DNA from: Sulfurovum sp.
GTDB taxonomy: Bacteria > Campylobacterota > Campylobacteria > Campylobacterales > Sulfurovaceae
Direction of reading: 5' to 3'
DNA: 64,000 nucleotides
Assembly: GCA_027062365.1 (NCBI GenBank)
Contig: JAMOTK010000044.1
Span: 53,025-117,024, forward strand
Of the stretch, positions 8,413-16,851 are shown one piece after another. A program made the position numbers and the translations under genes. The first letter of the stretch is position 1. Each line of letters starts with the position of its first letter. The notes beneath the pieces are model-generated. The model saw nothing but the letters and a program-made list of their open reading frames with translations. It did no database searches and was not told the DNA's origin.

Positions 8413-8841
8413 ATGAACAGAAGAAATGTACTCAAAATAGCAGGTGTTACAGCCCTAGCTATGACTGTTAATGCCAATGCCTCAGTAGATACTAGTGCTA
8501 AGAATCGTATAGAAATGAGTCCTAAAGACCCTAAAAAGATGGAAAAAGGTGAACTCAAACATACACCGTTAATCACTATCAAAGACAAAGATGCCAAAGG
8601 CTATACACTTGTAGAGATTAACATCGGTCAAGGGGGTATCATCCACCCAAGCACCCCTGAGCATTGGATTGACTTTATAGAACTCTATGCCGATGATAAA
8701 CTTGTAGGCAAAAGTATCTTAGAAGCTGAAATATCAAGAGGGTATGCTTGTTTTAGCGTCAAACTAGATGCTGTTAAAACACTCAAAGCCAAAGCAGGAT
8801 GTAACTTGCACGGAATTTGGACGAGTACGGTGAGCGTGTAA
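8413..8841 (+). CDS. Exported superoxide reductase (neelaredoxin type) with twin-arginine leader
   Basis: Reduces superoxide to hydrogen peroxide at a mononuclear iron centre. The start chosen gives 142 residues and a leader MNRRNVLKIAGVTALAM, which has a twin-arginine followed by a hydrophobic stretch and an Ala-rich cleavage region, so export through Tat as a folded metalloprotein is likely. The iron ligands expected for the family are present: KHTPLI, HPSTPEHWIDF (two His) and CNLHGIW (Cys plus His) at the C-terminus, giving four His and one Cys. The extra desulfoferrodoxin N-terminal Cys4 iron domain is absent, so this is the one-iron neelaredoxin class. It is the only rightward gene in its neighbourhood and has its own promoter. 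Confidence 0.85.
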   Translation: MNRRNVLKIAGVTALAMTVNANASVDTSAKNRIEMSPKDPKKMEKGELKHTPLITIKDKDAKGYTLVEINIGQGGIIHPSTPEHWIDFIELYADDKLVGKSILEAEISRGYACFSVKLDAVKTLKAKAGCNLHGIWTSTVSV

Positions 8842-8887
8842 TAAAAGTGAATAATAATTTTAGTAGGCTCTTATAGATGAAATCTAC

Positions 8888-9394
8888 TTAACTGTATTTA
8901 TCAATAAGACTTACTAAAATTTTACCATCAATAAGTTTTATCTTTTTGCCTTCAATAAAAGTATAACACTCTTTAGTAAAACGACTCGTAGTGACGATAT
9001 AGACCTCATCTACTTTATATTCGTGCATCAATCCATACATCTCACGCACTACTTTGATAGTCACTGGGGCATTTTCATAGCGTTTACACTGTACGATAGC
9101 CGATAGATTTTTATATCCAAAAGACTTTTTGTGCATCCAAATATCTACCCCACCATCAGCACCTTTTTTTTCGTTGCCTGATACTGTCCATCCTGCTTTG
9201 GCAAATAACTCCATACTCAAACGCTCAAAATCATCCCATGAAAGACGTTTGAGCTTTTTGATTGTTCTATTACGAGAGAGTAAGCTTCTAGGGTAAAAAT
9301 GTTTAAAAAATTGCATTATTTTATAGAAAAAAATGATAAGAAAAAGAAGAAGTATTGCGATAGAATAAGTTTGGATACTGTTATAGTTTGTCAT
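8888..9394 (-). CDS. Membrane-anchored Mrr-like restriction endonuclease
   Basis: A 168-residue protein with one N-terminal membrane segment (about residues 9-27, TYSIAILLLFLIIFFYKIM) followed by an Mrr-type PD-(D/E)XK nuclease domain. The catalytic pattern is visible as GADGGVDIWM (Asp, about residues 79-88) and IVQCKRY (QxK, about 100-106). The segment starting LSWDDFERLSMELFAKAGW is the conserved Mrr N-terminal helix. Mrr enzymes of this class act on methylated or foreign DNA. With a membrane anchor this form may inspect incoming DNA at the membrane, which is inference. It is convergent with the superoxide reductase gene and has no methyltransferase partner next to it. Confidence 0.8.
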   Translation of the reverse strand: MTNYNSIQTYSIAILLLFLIIFFYKIMQFFKHFYPRSLLSRNRTIKKLKRLSWDDFERLSMELFAKAGWTVSGNEKKGADGGVDIWMHKKSFGYKNLSAIVQCKRYENAPVTIKVVREMYGLMHEYKVDEVYIVTTSRFTKECYTFIEGKKIKLIDGKILVSLIDKYS

Positions 9395-9493
9395 AGTAGT
9401 ATTATAGTTATAAAAACTAAAAAAAGATAGAAATATCTCAAATTGTCATATTTTTAAAAAACTTAGTTAAAACGTCTTTAATAATAAAGAAAT

Positions 9494-9524
9494 TACCAAG
9501 GCACAATTGTAGTATACTTTGGTA
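9494..9524. terminator. Dyad with T-run downstream of the DEAD-box helicase
   Basis: TACCAA (9494-9499) pairs with TTGGTA (9519-9524). A run of six T follows on the plus strand and a T-rich stretch on the minus strand. It lies 14 bp past the helicase stop, so a terminator for the leftward helicase gene is plausible. The stem is short and the loop long, so confidence is low. Confidence 0.35.
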
Positions 9525-9537
9525 TTTTTTCTTTACC

Positions 9538-10776
9538 TTATTGGGCATCCATAAGTGCTTTCTCTCTAAGCTTATCTTTCTTACTCTTTTTCTTTCCTTT
9601 TACAGGTGCATTCCCTTTTTCTCTCATCATCGCCTCACCCTTTAGCTCAAACCCTGCTATCTGTTCTCTCATAAGCTTCATAGCATTTCGTTTTTCTATA
9701 AGTCTAAAATGTGCTTGTTCTTCATGTCCTATAAATGTCACAGCCAAACCCGTCTTTCCTGCCCGTCCTGTCCGACCGATACGATGAATATACTCAGCAG
9801 GAGAACGGGGTAAATCGTAGTTTATGACACAGCTAATATCGTCTATATCCAAGCCCCTTGATACCAAATCCGTAGCAAAGAGTATCTGTATTTTTTTGGC
9901 TTTAAAAGCTTTAAGCGTAGTATTGCGTTCTTCTTGCGTCAAATCCCCATGGAAAGACTCGGCAAAATACCCTCGTTTTCTAAACTTTTGAGCGATATTA
10001 TCTGTAGCCCTTTTATTTGCCATAAACACAAGCACACTTTTCCACTTCTCTTTTTTCATCAAAAGCCGAAGGACTACTCCACGATTTTCAGGATTAACTT
10101 CTATCACCCTTTGAACAATTTTCTCTACAATATGGGCTTCCTCTTCAATGCGTACTTCTCTAGGATTTTGGGTAATCTTAGATGCAATATCTAGCATCTT
10201 TTGAGGATAAGTTGCCGAAAACATAAGATTTTGACGCATAGTAGGTATAGCTTCTAAAATCAAATCAAGCTCTTCACTAAAGCCCAAATTCAACATCTTA
10301 TCAGCTTCATCAAGCACCAAAAATTCCAAACTAGATAGGTTCATCTGCTTCTTAGAAAGCACATCCAAAAACCTTCCAGAAGTTGCCACAAGAATATCAC
10401 AGCCCTTTTGTATGGCATAAAGCTGTTCCCCAATACTCTCACCACCAATCACAGAAACTACCTTTGGCTTTCGTGATAAATACTTTCCAAAAGTAGAGAA
10501 ATATTCAGCTACTTGAAGCGTAAGCTCACGCGTAGGAGTCAAAACCAAAATCTTAATCTTCCCCTTTCCCTCACCTATATTTTGAGACCAAAGCTCCAAA
10601 AGAGGCAAAACGAAACTAGCACTCTTCCCCGTCCCCGTCTGAGCCTTCGCCATAATATCATGATTATCAAGCACTAGAGGAATAACCTTTTTTTGTATTG
10701 CTGTAGGTTGTATATAGTTATTTTCTCTAAGGGCTTGTAGTATGGGTGATGAAAGGTTAAGTGTAGAAAATGACAT
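9538..10776 (-). CDS. DEAD-box ATP-dependent RNA helicase (RhlE-like)
   Basis: Unwinds RNA duplexes with ATP; likely roles are ribosome assembly or RNA decay. From ATG 10774-10776 the protein has 412 residues. This start is preferred because AAGGAAACTCA precedes it; an ATG 17 codons upstream lacks a site. Motifs in order: Q motif QPTAIQKKVIP, motif I AQTGTGKSASF (about residues 43-53), PTRELTLQ, DEADKML (motif II), SAT (motif III), then in the second RecA domain LVFMANKRA, FATDLVSRGLDI and HRIGRTGRAG (motif VI). A short Lys-rich tail (GKKKSKKDKLREK) may bind RNA. Length and tail match the compact RhlE/CshA type. A single-gene transcript is likely. Confidence 0.92.
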   Translation of the reverse strand: MSFSTLNLSSPILQALRENNYIQPTAIQKKVIPLVLDNHDIMAKAQTGTGKSASFVLPLLELWSQNIGEGKGKIKILVLTPTRELTLQVAEYFSTFGKYLSRKPKVVSVIGGESIGEQLYAIQKGCDILVATSGRFLDVLSKKQMNLSSLEFLVLDEADKMLNLGFSEELDLILEAIPTMRQNLMFSATYPQKMLDIASKITQNPREVRIEEEAHIVEKIVQRVIEVNPENRGVVLRLLMKKEKWKSVLVFMANKRATDNIAQKFRKRGYFAESFHGDLTQEERNTTLKAFKAKKIQILFATDLVSRGLDIDDISCVINYDLPRSPAEYIHRIGRTGRAGKTGLAVTFIGHEEQAHFRLIEKRNAMKLMREQIAGFELKGEAMMREKGNAPVKGKKKSKKDKLREKALMDAQ

Positions 10777-10857
10777 TGAGTTTCCTTGGGTTAGTTGTAG
10801 TGGGATTATAGCGTATAAAAAATACAAGGATGGGTTTTAGCCTATAAAAAATAGAGA

Positions 10858-10914
10858 GATGATACAAAGTATATCATCTTTAGAAAGTATCAAATGGTGT
10901 AGATACACCATTTG
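10858..10914 (-). terminator. Two consecutive hairpins downstream of slyD
   Basis: Hairpin 1: an 11-bp perfect inverted repeat, CAAATGGTGTA (10891-10901) with TACACCATTTG (10904-10914) and only 2 bp between the arms. Hairpin 2: GATGATA (10858-10864) with TATCATC (10872-10878), followed on the minus strand by a T-rich stretch. Hairpin 2 is the better candidate for termination of leftward slyD transcription; hairpin 1 may stabilise the transcript end. Confidence 0.5.
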
Positions 10915-10923
10915 ACAAAAAGG

Positions 10924-11442
10924 TTAGTGACAACCACATCCTGTACCACAGCTACCAGCTGCTTCGGCTGCAGCACCACCTACAACACCTGATGCTATCT
11001 CATCAGCTGTTGCTTCTCTAGCACTAAGGACTGAGACAGAAAACATCAAATCTTTACCAGCGAGTGGGTGGTTAAAGTCTACTTTTACTTCTGTATCATC
11101 AAATGATTTGACGATAACTTGTACCGTTTGACCATCTTCACCTTGACCATAAAGAGACATACCCTCTACCAAGTCAACACCATCAAACTGCTCTTTTGGA
11201 AGTGTTTGCATTGCTTCTTCATTGATTTCACCATAGGCATCTGATGCTTTGACCATAATATCTCCACTTTCACCTTTGGCCATACCTACAAGTGCATTTT
11301 CAAGTCCAGGGATAACTTGCCCTAGTCCGATGATAAACTCTAATGGCTCTCCACCTTTGTTACTATCTACAACATCTGTTGTACCTGTTTCTTTTACTTC
11401 GTATTCTATGCCTACGACACAATCTTTATTTGTAATTGTCAT
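10924..11442 (-). CDS. slyD: SlyD-type FKBP peptidyl-prolyl isomerase with metal-binding tail
   Basis: Folding helper that isomerises proline peptide bonds and, in SlyD, handles nickel for hydrogenase or urease maturation. The 172-residue protein has an FKBP domain (residues 1-65 and 125-145; GEPLEFIIGLGQVIPGLENAL at about 31-51 contains the family core) split by an IF chaperone insert (about 70-120, DAYGEINEEAMQTLPKEQF). The C-terminus SCGTGCGCH is a short Cys/His tail like the metal-binding tails of SlyD, though shorter than in E. coli. The ATG follows a purine-rich GGAGTCATT region. It sits alone between the helicase and proA with its own terminator hairpins. Confidence 0.9.
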   Translation of the reverse strand: MTITNKDCVVGIEYEVKETGTTDVVDSNKGGEPLEFIIGLGQVIPGLENALVGMAKGESGDIMVKASDAYGEINEEAMQTLPKEQFDGVDLVEGMSLYGQGEDGQTVQVIVKSFDDTEVKVDFNHPLAGKDLMFSVSVLSAREATADEIASGVVGGAAAEAAGSCGTGCGCH

Positions 11443-11498
11443 AATGACTCCTGATATTAAAATTTACGTTATTCTATCTAAGCAAACTTTAGCAATGC

Positions 11499-12731
11499 TT
11501 ATCTTGTTTGACCATTGCCATAAATTTTGTATTTATAGGTCGTCAATTCACTCACACCCATCGGTCCTCTAGCATGAAGCTTATTCGTACTGATACCAAC
11601 CTCTGCACCAAATCCAAACTCACCACCATCGGTAAACTGTGTACTAGCATTGAGATAGACACAAGCAGCATCAACTGCATTAAGAAACTGTTCTGCTGTG
11701 GTATAATTTTCACTAATAATCGCTTCTGAATGCCCCGAACCATAGGCTTCGATATGAGAAATTGCTCCCTCTACACCCTCTACTACTTTAATACTCAAAA
11801 TATTGTCTAAGTATTCAGTCGCATAGTCTTCATCTGTAGCACCTGTGACATCAATACTCTTTTGCGTGATTTCACAGCCTCTTATCTGCGTACCTTGTGC
11901 CGTATAGGCTTCATAAATCATAGGCAGTATCTCTTCTGCGATTGCACTGTCTACAAGCAAGGTCTCTAACGCCCCACAGATACCAGTACGACGACACTTT
12001 GCATTGACCACTATTTTAATCGCTTTTGAAAAATCTGCATCCTCATCTATATAGGTATGACAGAGTCCTTTATCATGCTTTACTACAGGTACGGTGGCAT
12101 TGCTAGAGACGTATTTAATAAGTGCTTCTCCTCCACGAGGGACTATCAAATCCACATATTTGTCTTGTTTTATGAGTTTTGCCACACCCTCTCGTGAAGC
12201 ATCAGGCAACAAGGCAATAGCCCCTTTGGGTAAATCATGGGCTTCGAGTACAGACTGTAACACCGATGCAATCGCTTTATTTGAATGTTCTGCTTCTTTT
12301 CCCCCTTTTAAGATAGCTACATTGCCACTTTTAAAACACAATGCCCCAACATCTGCTGTAACATTTGGACGAGATTCATAAATGACCCCTATCACACCAA
12401 TAGGAACAGAAACTTTCTCTATCTTAAACCCTGCATCAGCATACCAACCATCTAATACACGCCCTATTGGCTCTTTGAGTCCTGCTATCTCTTCTATCGC
12501 TACAGCCATTCCCTCGATACGAGCATCATCTAAGAGCAATCTATCTTTGAGTGCATTTGAAAGCATATTTGTCTCTGCGTTTGCCATATCTATCGCATTG
12601 GCTTCAAGTATGATACCCTTTTGCTCACGCAATCCCTCTGCCATGGCTCTAAGTACTTTATTTTTTTGCGTACCACTTAGGGTAGAAAGCACCCGACTAG
12701 ATGCCTTTGATTCTTCTAAAAATTTTTCCAT
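11499..12731 (-). CDS. proA: Gamma-glutamyl phosphate reductase
   Basis: Second step of proline synthesis: reduces gamma-glutamyl phosphate to glutamate semialdehyde with NADPH. The 410-residue protein has the aldehyde-dehydrogenase-like core: IGVIGVIYESRPNVTADV (about residues 111-128), CFKSGNVAILKGGKEA for cofactor binding, LIVPRGG, and the catalytic Cys region KCRRTGICGALE (about 245-256). The C-terminus contains HARGPMGVSELTTYKY, a ProA hallmark. Length is standard. It is divergent from proC across about 90 bp. With proB at 29.9-30.7 kb the full proline pathway is in this window, but in three separate transcription units. Confidence 0.95.
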   Translation of the reverse strand: MEKFLEESKASSRVLSTLSGTQKNKVLRAMAEGLREQKGIILEANAIDMANAETNMLSNALKDRLLLDDARIEGMAVAIEEIAGLKEPIGRVLDGWYADAGFKIEKVSVPIGVIGVIYESRPNVTADVGALCFKSGNVAILKGGKEAEHSNKAIASVLQSVLEAHDLPKGAIALLPDASREGVAKLIKQDKYVDLIVPRGGEALIKYVSSNATVPVVKHDKGLCHTYIDEDADFSKAIKIVVNAKCRRTGICGALETLLVDSAIAEEILPMIYEAYTAQGTQIRGCEITQKSIDVTGATDEDYATEYLDNILSIKVVEGVEGAISHIEAYGSGHSEAIISENYTTAEQFLNAVDAACVYLNASTQFTDGGEFGFGAEVGISTNKLHARGPMGVSELTTYKYKIYGNGQTR

Positions 12732-12788
12732 CTTTGTTATTCCTCATCTGTAAGTGTGTTTATTTTAACAAAGTAATGCTAATAATGC

Positions 12789-12794
12789 TATAAT
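12789..12794 (+). promoter_or_regulatory. Probable -10 box for proC
   Basis: TATAAT about 27 bp upstream of the proC ATG, in the proA-proC divergent region. No recognisable -35 is seen. A short untranslated leader of about 20 bases is implied. Confidence 0.45.
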
Positions 12795-12820
12795 AACCAA
12801 AAAAATGTAAGTGAGTCAAT

Positions 12821-13579
12821 ATGAAAACTATCACGTTTATAGGTCATGGAAATATGGGATTGAGTCTTGCTCAAAGTCTTAAAAATAATTATAAGATTGA
12901 AGTTGTAGGTCGTACAATGCAAAAGCTTCAAGCCTTTGAAGAAGCCTTAGGTGTCTCGGTAGAAAAAGCTTTGCTTCCCAACTATGATGTCACAGATAAG
13001 ACCATACTGCTTTGTGTCAAACCTGCCAATGTAGAAGAGATAGGACAACAGATACAAGGTAAAGCTAGGGTCATTTTCTCTGTACTTGCTGGTACATCTG
13101 TGGAGACATTACGTACAGCACTAAAACCTCATGCTGTGGTGCGTACGATGCCCAATCTTGCTGCTTCGGTAGGGGCTTCGATGACTACGCTTACAGGAGA
13201 TAGTGAGTATAAAGAAGAAGCCCTTACTCTTTTAGGAGCATTAGGGGATACCCTTTGGTTAGAGAGTGAAAAAGAGATAGATATTGCCACGGCATTGGCT
13301 GGGTCTGGTCCTGCCTATCTCGCACTGATAGCAGAAGCATTGGCAGATGGTGCTGTCAAACAAGGACTCAAAAGAGAGTATGCTATGGCAACCATGAGAG
13401 GGCTTTTTAAGGGCTTTGGTACACTTATCCAAGAGATACACCCTGCACTACTCAAAGATGATGTTATGAGTGCTGGAGGGACTACTGCTGCGGGGTATAG
13501 TGCATTAGAACAAGGCAATGTAAGGGCTTCTTGTATCAATGCCATAGAAGATGCCTACAAAAAAGCCAAATTACTCTAG
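12821..13579 (+). CDS. proC: Pyrroline-5-carboxylate reductase
   Basis: Last step of proline synthesis: reduces pyrroline-5-carboxylate to proline with NAD(P)H. The 252-residue protein begins with the Rossmann motif FIGHGNMGLSLAQSL (residues 5-19). It has the conserved CVKPANV (about 64-70), RTMPNLAASVGASMT (about 108-122) and, near the C-terminus, the family signature with AGSGPAYLALIAEALADG (about 159-176) and the block VMSAGGTTAAGYSALE. Slightly shorter than the usual 265-270 residues but all motifs are present. It is convergent with the L,D-transpeptidase gene, leaving only 1 bp between stop codons. Confidence 0.95.
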   Translation: MKTITFIGHGNMGLSLAQSLKNNYKIEVVGRTMQKLQAFEEALGVSVEKALLPNYDVTDKTILLCVKPANVEEIGQQIQGKARVIFSVLAGTSVETLRTALKPHAVVRTMPNLAASVGASMTTLTGDSEYKEEALTLLGALGDTLWLESEKEIDIATALAGSGPAYLALIAEALADGAVKQGLKREYAMATMRGLFKGFGTLIQEIHPALLKDDVMSAGGTTAAGYSALEQGNVRASCINAIEDAYKKAKLL

Positions 13580-13580
13580 C

Positions 13581-14168
13581 TTATTTACTGTAGTAAATAC
13601 GTTGTAAATCTTTGGTAGCAAAAGGCATATAACTATGCCTTGTAATGATAACTTTTGTTTTGTAGGTAGCCCAATTATACAAAGTAGGTATATCTTTTGG
13701 GTCTACATGAATACATCCATGAGAGAGCCAATTGATACTACCTTGGTGTAGGGCATGACCCCCTTGTGTAAATTTCATCATATAATTCATATTGTTTACA
13801 CCACTTTCTTCAGGGTATAGCGTAGACATATGATAGCGTTTTTTATGAATAATAGGGAAAATACCTGAAGGGGTTTTAAACTCTAATGTACCAGAGGTAA
13901 TAGCTCCTGACCACCATACCGTACCATCGACATCTACAGCATAAAAGCGTCCATCACTCCCTGCTTCACGTACCGAGACTACGATAAAGTTTTGACCTAC
14001 AAGATTTACAATTTTATAATGATTCCCTTCTTGTACTTGAAACACTGTTTTTGCTAGTGGAATCGTCTCTTTACCTTTAAAAGGATAAACCTCTAAAGGT
14101 GCTACATTTTGATTTGCACTTAATGCTGTCATGACGAGGAGGAAGAGACTTAGAAACTTCGATAGCAT
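13581..14168 (-). CDS. L,D-transpeptidase (YkuD domain), exported
   Basis: Cross-links peptidoglycan peptides or attaches other groups in the periplasm. The 195-residue protein has a signal peptide (about residues 1-18, FLSLFLLVMTALSANQ). Its YkuD domain carries the catalytic motif as HQGSINWLSHGCIHV (about residues 138-152), with the nucleophilic Cys in SHGC. In most family members the residue after GCI/GCV is Arg; here it is His (GCIHV), a small deviation. The gene follows cpoB by 2 bp and ends the tol-pal transcription unit, linking wall cross-linking to the Tol system that coordinates envelope constriction. Confidence 0.88.
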   Translation of the reverse strand: MLSKFLSLFLLVMTALSANQNVAPLEVYPFKGKETIPLAKTVFQVQEGNHYKIVNLVGQNFIVVSVREAGSDGRFYAVDVDGTVWWSGAITSGTLEFKTPSGIFPIIHKKRYHMSTLYPEESGVNNMNYMMKFTQGGHALHQGSINWLSHGCIHVDPKDIPTLYNWATYKTKVIITRHSYMPFATKDLQRIYYSK

Positions 14169-14170
14169 AT

Positions 14171-14953
14171 TTAAAGCTTCTTCAATTTTTTGGAGGCTAT
14201 TTTTGCTGTTTTTTTATCAGGATAGGTTTCTATGATATTTTCATAAAAAGCCCTCGCCTGTTCTTTTTCCCCTATCTTTGCCAAAGAGATAGCCGTATGT
14301 AATAACAGTGTATCCATATAACTCGCATTGTCAAACAAACCATTGCTCTTTTTAAAATAAAAAATAGCATCAGAAGGTTCATTGGTATAATATGCCACTT
14401 CCCCTAGATAATAGTTAGAAGCAGCAGGTTTATATCCTTTTTTAGCTGTGACTAAAAACCTTTCTTTGGCTTGACTATAACGTTGCTTTACAAAATGTTT
14501 TACCCCTTCACTATAGAGCGTCGCGTTACTTTTGTTCTTTAATGATTGACCACTACTTTTTTTAGATGTAGATATAGGCATTTTACTTTTATGAGGTCGA
14601 TCGACAAGTAAAGCATTGAGTTCTTTTCTACTGACATAATTATTGTTGATTTCATCAATCATACGGGCTAGTTTTTTTAACACTTCATCTGTATTTTGAT
14701 GATTTGAAGCACCTAAGGTATTTAAAGAAGCACTCAATCCATCAATCACCGTGATTAATCCATCAATACGTTCATCTTGCTCAAAGATACGTTGTTGCAT
14801 TTGTGACATACTTTGAGGTAAAGCACGTGTAGAGCTATAGCTACTATCATCTTCTATGGCATCAAAGTCATAAGAGATACTTTCCCCATAGAGATAAGAC
14901 AAAGAGACTCCCCCTACGATGAGTCCTATTTTAGCTATATTTCTTAAGTACAT
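14171..14953 (-). CDS. cpoB: CpoB/YbgF-like periplasmic TPR protein of the Tol-Pal system
   Basis: In E. coli CpoB coordinates peptidoglycan synthesis with Tol-driven constriction. This 260-residue protein has a hydrophobic N-terminus (about residues 5-22), a coiled-coil segment (about 45-105, with SQMQQRIFEQDERIDGL), a low-complexity linker, then TPR repeats from about residue 140 (SEGVKHFVKQRYSQAKERF; AASNYYLGEVAYYTNEPSD; FYENIIETYPDKKTAKIA). This order matches YbgF/CpoB. It lies 3 bp downstream of pal, its usual position. The assignment rests on architecture plus context. Confidence 0.85.
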   Translation of the reverse strand: MYLRNIAKIGLIVGGVSLSYLYGESISYDFDAIEDDSSYSSTRALPQSMSQMQQRIFEQDERIDGLITVIDGLSASLNTLGASNHQNTDEVLKKLARMIDEINNNYVSRKELNALLVDRPHKSKMPISTSKKSSGQSLKNKSNATLYSEGVKHFVKQRYSQAKERFLVTAKKGYKPAASNYYLGEVAYYTNEPSDAIFYFKKSNGLFDNASYMDTLLLHTAISLAKIGEKEQARAFYENIIETYPDKKTAKIASKKLKKL

Positions 14954-14956
14954 CTT

Positions 14957-15481
14957 TTATCTCACTAAACGCAAATCAACTCTTCTGTTTCTATCATAAC
15001 AACTATCACTAGGTGCTTGACATACAGGTGTACTTTCACCAAAACTAACCAAAACGATTTTACTTTGTGCTATCCCTTGGGCTACGAGTGAATCTTTGAC
15101 TGTTTTAGCACGTTTGAGTCCTAAAGCATAATTATATTCATCTGTACCAAACTCATCACAATTTCCCTCTATCTTAATCGTACCTGTGGCTGTATTGGCT
15201 ATTTGTGTATTGGTATTCATGTTGTCTTGCATACTTGTACTAATTGTATAACCATCAAAAGCAAAGTAAATAGATTGGAAGCCATCTGCACTGGTGTTGT
15301 AGCCTGTCCCACTATTACTACTTTCATTGCCATAGGTACTCTCATCTATATTTACCGTATCCCCAGAGATAGTGTCTGGTACAGTAAGGTTACTGTTGTC
15401 ATCTAAATCTGGAGCACTCTGCGCACAACCAGAGAAAAGTAATGTAGCCAATGTTGTAGCGATTAATATTTTATGTGTCAT
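14957..15481 (-). CDS. pal: Peptidoglycan-associated lipoprotein Pal
   Basis: Outer-membrane lipoprotein that binds peptidoglycan and TolB. The 174-residue protein has a lipoprotein signal with lipobox LLFSGCAQ (Cys about residue 19). The OmpA-like domain (about residues 65-174) contains the peptidoglycan-binding pattern: IKIEGNCDEFGTDEYNYALG and LKRAKTVKDSLVAQGI, followed by DRNRRVDLRLV. GNCDEFGTDEYN is the Pal-type variant of the family motif. It lies between tolB and cpoB in the expected order. The 35-bp gap to tolB contains a purine-rich ribosome-binding site. Confidence 0.95.
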   Translation of the reverse strand: MTHKILIATTLATLLFSGCAQSAPDLDDNSNLTVPDTISGDTVNIDESTYGNESSNSGTGYNTSADGFQSIYFAFDGYTISTSMQDNMNTNTQIANTATGTIKIEGNCDEFGTDEYNYALGLKRAKTVKDSLVAQGIAQSKIVLVSFGESTPVCQAPSDSCYDRNRRVDLRLVR

Positions 15482-15516
15482 ATTTTGTATCCTTTTTTAA
15501 TTATCTATTAACTATT

Positions 15517-16770
15517 TTACCAATCTATAGATTGTATTTTTTTGCCATTAAACGGAAAGAGTAAACTTTGAAGGCTCGTGAGATTTGTATACCCTACAGA
15601 GGTACGGTTTCCTCTTTGTTTTAAAAATAACACCACATCACCACTCTGAGAAAATCTAGGGAATTGATTGGATCCTGTGGTCGTGAGTGTTTTGGTACTC
15701 CCCGTGCTTAAAGAGGATAAATAAATATTAAATGTATTCCCTCCAAAAGTACTGCTACTCTCTCTACTACTATAGATGATAGTGTTACCATGGGCATCAC
15801 AAGCATTATTATTGCGTCCATGATATACGACCTTAGAAGCAGCACTAGAGTGTATAGCTTTTTTAAATATATTTGGGTATCCCAAACGATTAGAGACAAA
15901 GACTACACTTTTTTCATTGTTGGCATATCTACCATTGACATCAATACCAGCAAATTTAGTCACCCTTGTTTTAGAACGTGTCGCAAGGTTAAGTTCATAA
16001 ATATCTGCTTGTCCATGAGGTGCCATCGTGAGTAAAAGCTTAGAACCATTTTTACTTACATCCGAACATACCAACATCCCCTCAGAACTAATAATCTTAC
16101 TTTTAGCACCTGAATAGATATTGAGTTTGTACAGCGTAGGCTTTAAGCCTCTATAAGAGGTATAGTAGATACTACGTTGTTTACTATCAGCCCACTTAGG
16201 AAAGAGGTTAAGCCCTCCTTTGATAATCGTTTTTCTATAGTTAAAAGTATAATCAGAAAGATGTATCTCACTACGCCCAGAAGATGTATAGGTAGCATAC
16301 ACGATATACCGATTAATCCAAGATATATCGGCATATTTTAATATCTTGTTAATATCACTAACGGCTTTATGTATAAGAAAAGGTGTTTTAGCTCTATTAG
16401 GGATACCATAACTCTTTTTAAATACCTCTGCCCCAGTAGAAGCTTTGAGTAAACGTACCACCAATCTTGTACTGCTACTTTGGGTAAAATTATACTTTAA
16501 AATATACTCTTTATTTTTGAGTGAAGGAGGTATAAAATTACTTGTCATATCAGCCTTATGGTGTGTTTGGTCTGCTAAAAAATGTCCTGATATTCTCAAA
16601 TCGGCAAGAAATATTTTAAATACTTTATTATTTTGTACAGCAGAACCATCTACCACAGCAATACGGGTACGTTGTTCCACATCTTTACTTATTTTAAATG
16701 TAGCATCTACGGCAAAAACACTTGTACAAGACAAACCTAATGATATAAAGAGTAATAATAGCTTTTTCAA
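15517..16770 (-). CDS. tolB: Tol-Pal system beta-propeller protein TolB
   Basis: Periplasmic protein linking Pal, TolA and OmpA during envelope constriction. The start taken here is TTG at 16768-16770 because AAAAGGAATAAA precedes it. An upstream ATG at 16794 gives 8 more residues but no ribosome-binding site. The resulting 417-residue protein starts with a signal peptide (LKKLLLLFISLGLSC). It continues with the TolB N-terminal domain (about residues 25-130) and a beta-propeller of WD-like repeats such as YRKTIIKGGLNLFPKWADS and SKTRVTKFAGIDVNGRY. It follows tolA after about 80 bp and precedes pal. Confidence 0.9.
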   Translation of the reverse strand: MKKLLLLFISLGLSCTSVFAVDATFKISKDVEQRTRIAVVDGSAVQNNKVFKIFLADLRISGHFLADQTHHKADMTSNFIPPSLKNKEYILKYNFTQSSSTRLVVRLLKASTGAEVFKKSYGIPNRAKTPFLIHKAVSDINKILKYADISWINRYIVYATYTSSGRSEIHLSDYTFNYRKTIIKGGLNLFPKWADSKQRSIYYTSYRGLKPTLYKLNIYSGAKSKIISSEGMLVCSDVSKNGSKLLLTMAPHGQADIYELNLATRSKTRVTKFAGIDVNGRYANNEKSVVFVSNRLGYPNIFKKAIHSSAASKVVYHGRNNNACDAHGNTIIYSSRESSSTFGGNTFNIYLSSLSTGSTKTLTTTGSNQFPRFSQSGDVVLFLKQRGNRTSVGYTNLTSLQSLLFPFNGKKIQSIDW

Positions 16771-16851
16771 TTTATTCCTTTTAAAGTAAAACATAATAGT
16801 TAGTATTGTATCAAGCGTGTCTTAAAATATACATTAATAAATATCAAAATT

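Noticed and set aside
13259..13545. Overlapping leftward ORFs inside proC
   Set aside because: Shadow frames of a well-conserved rightward gene; no ribosome-binding site or family features.
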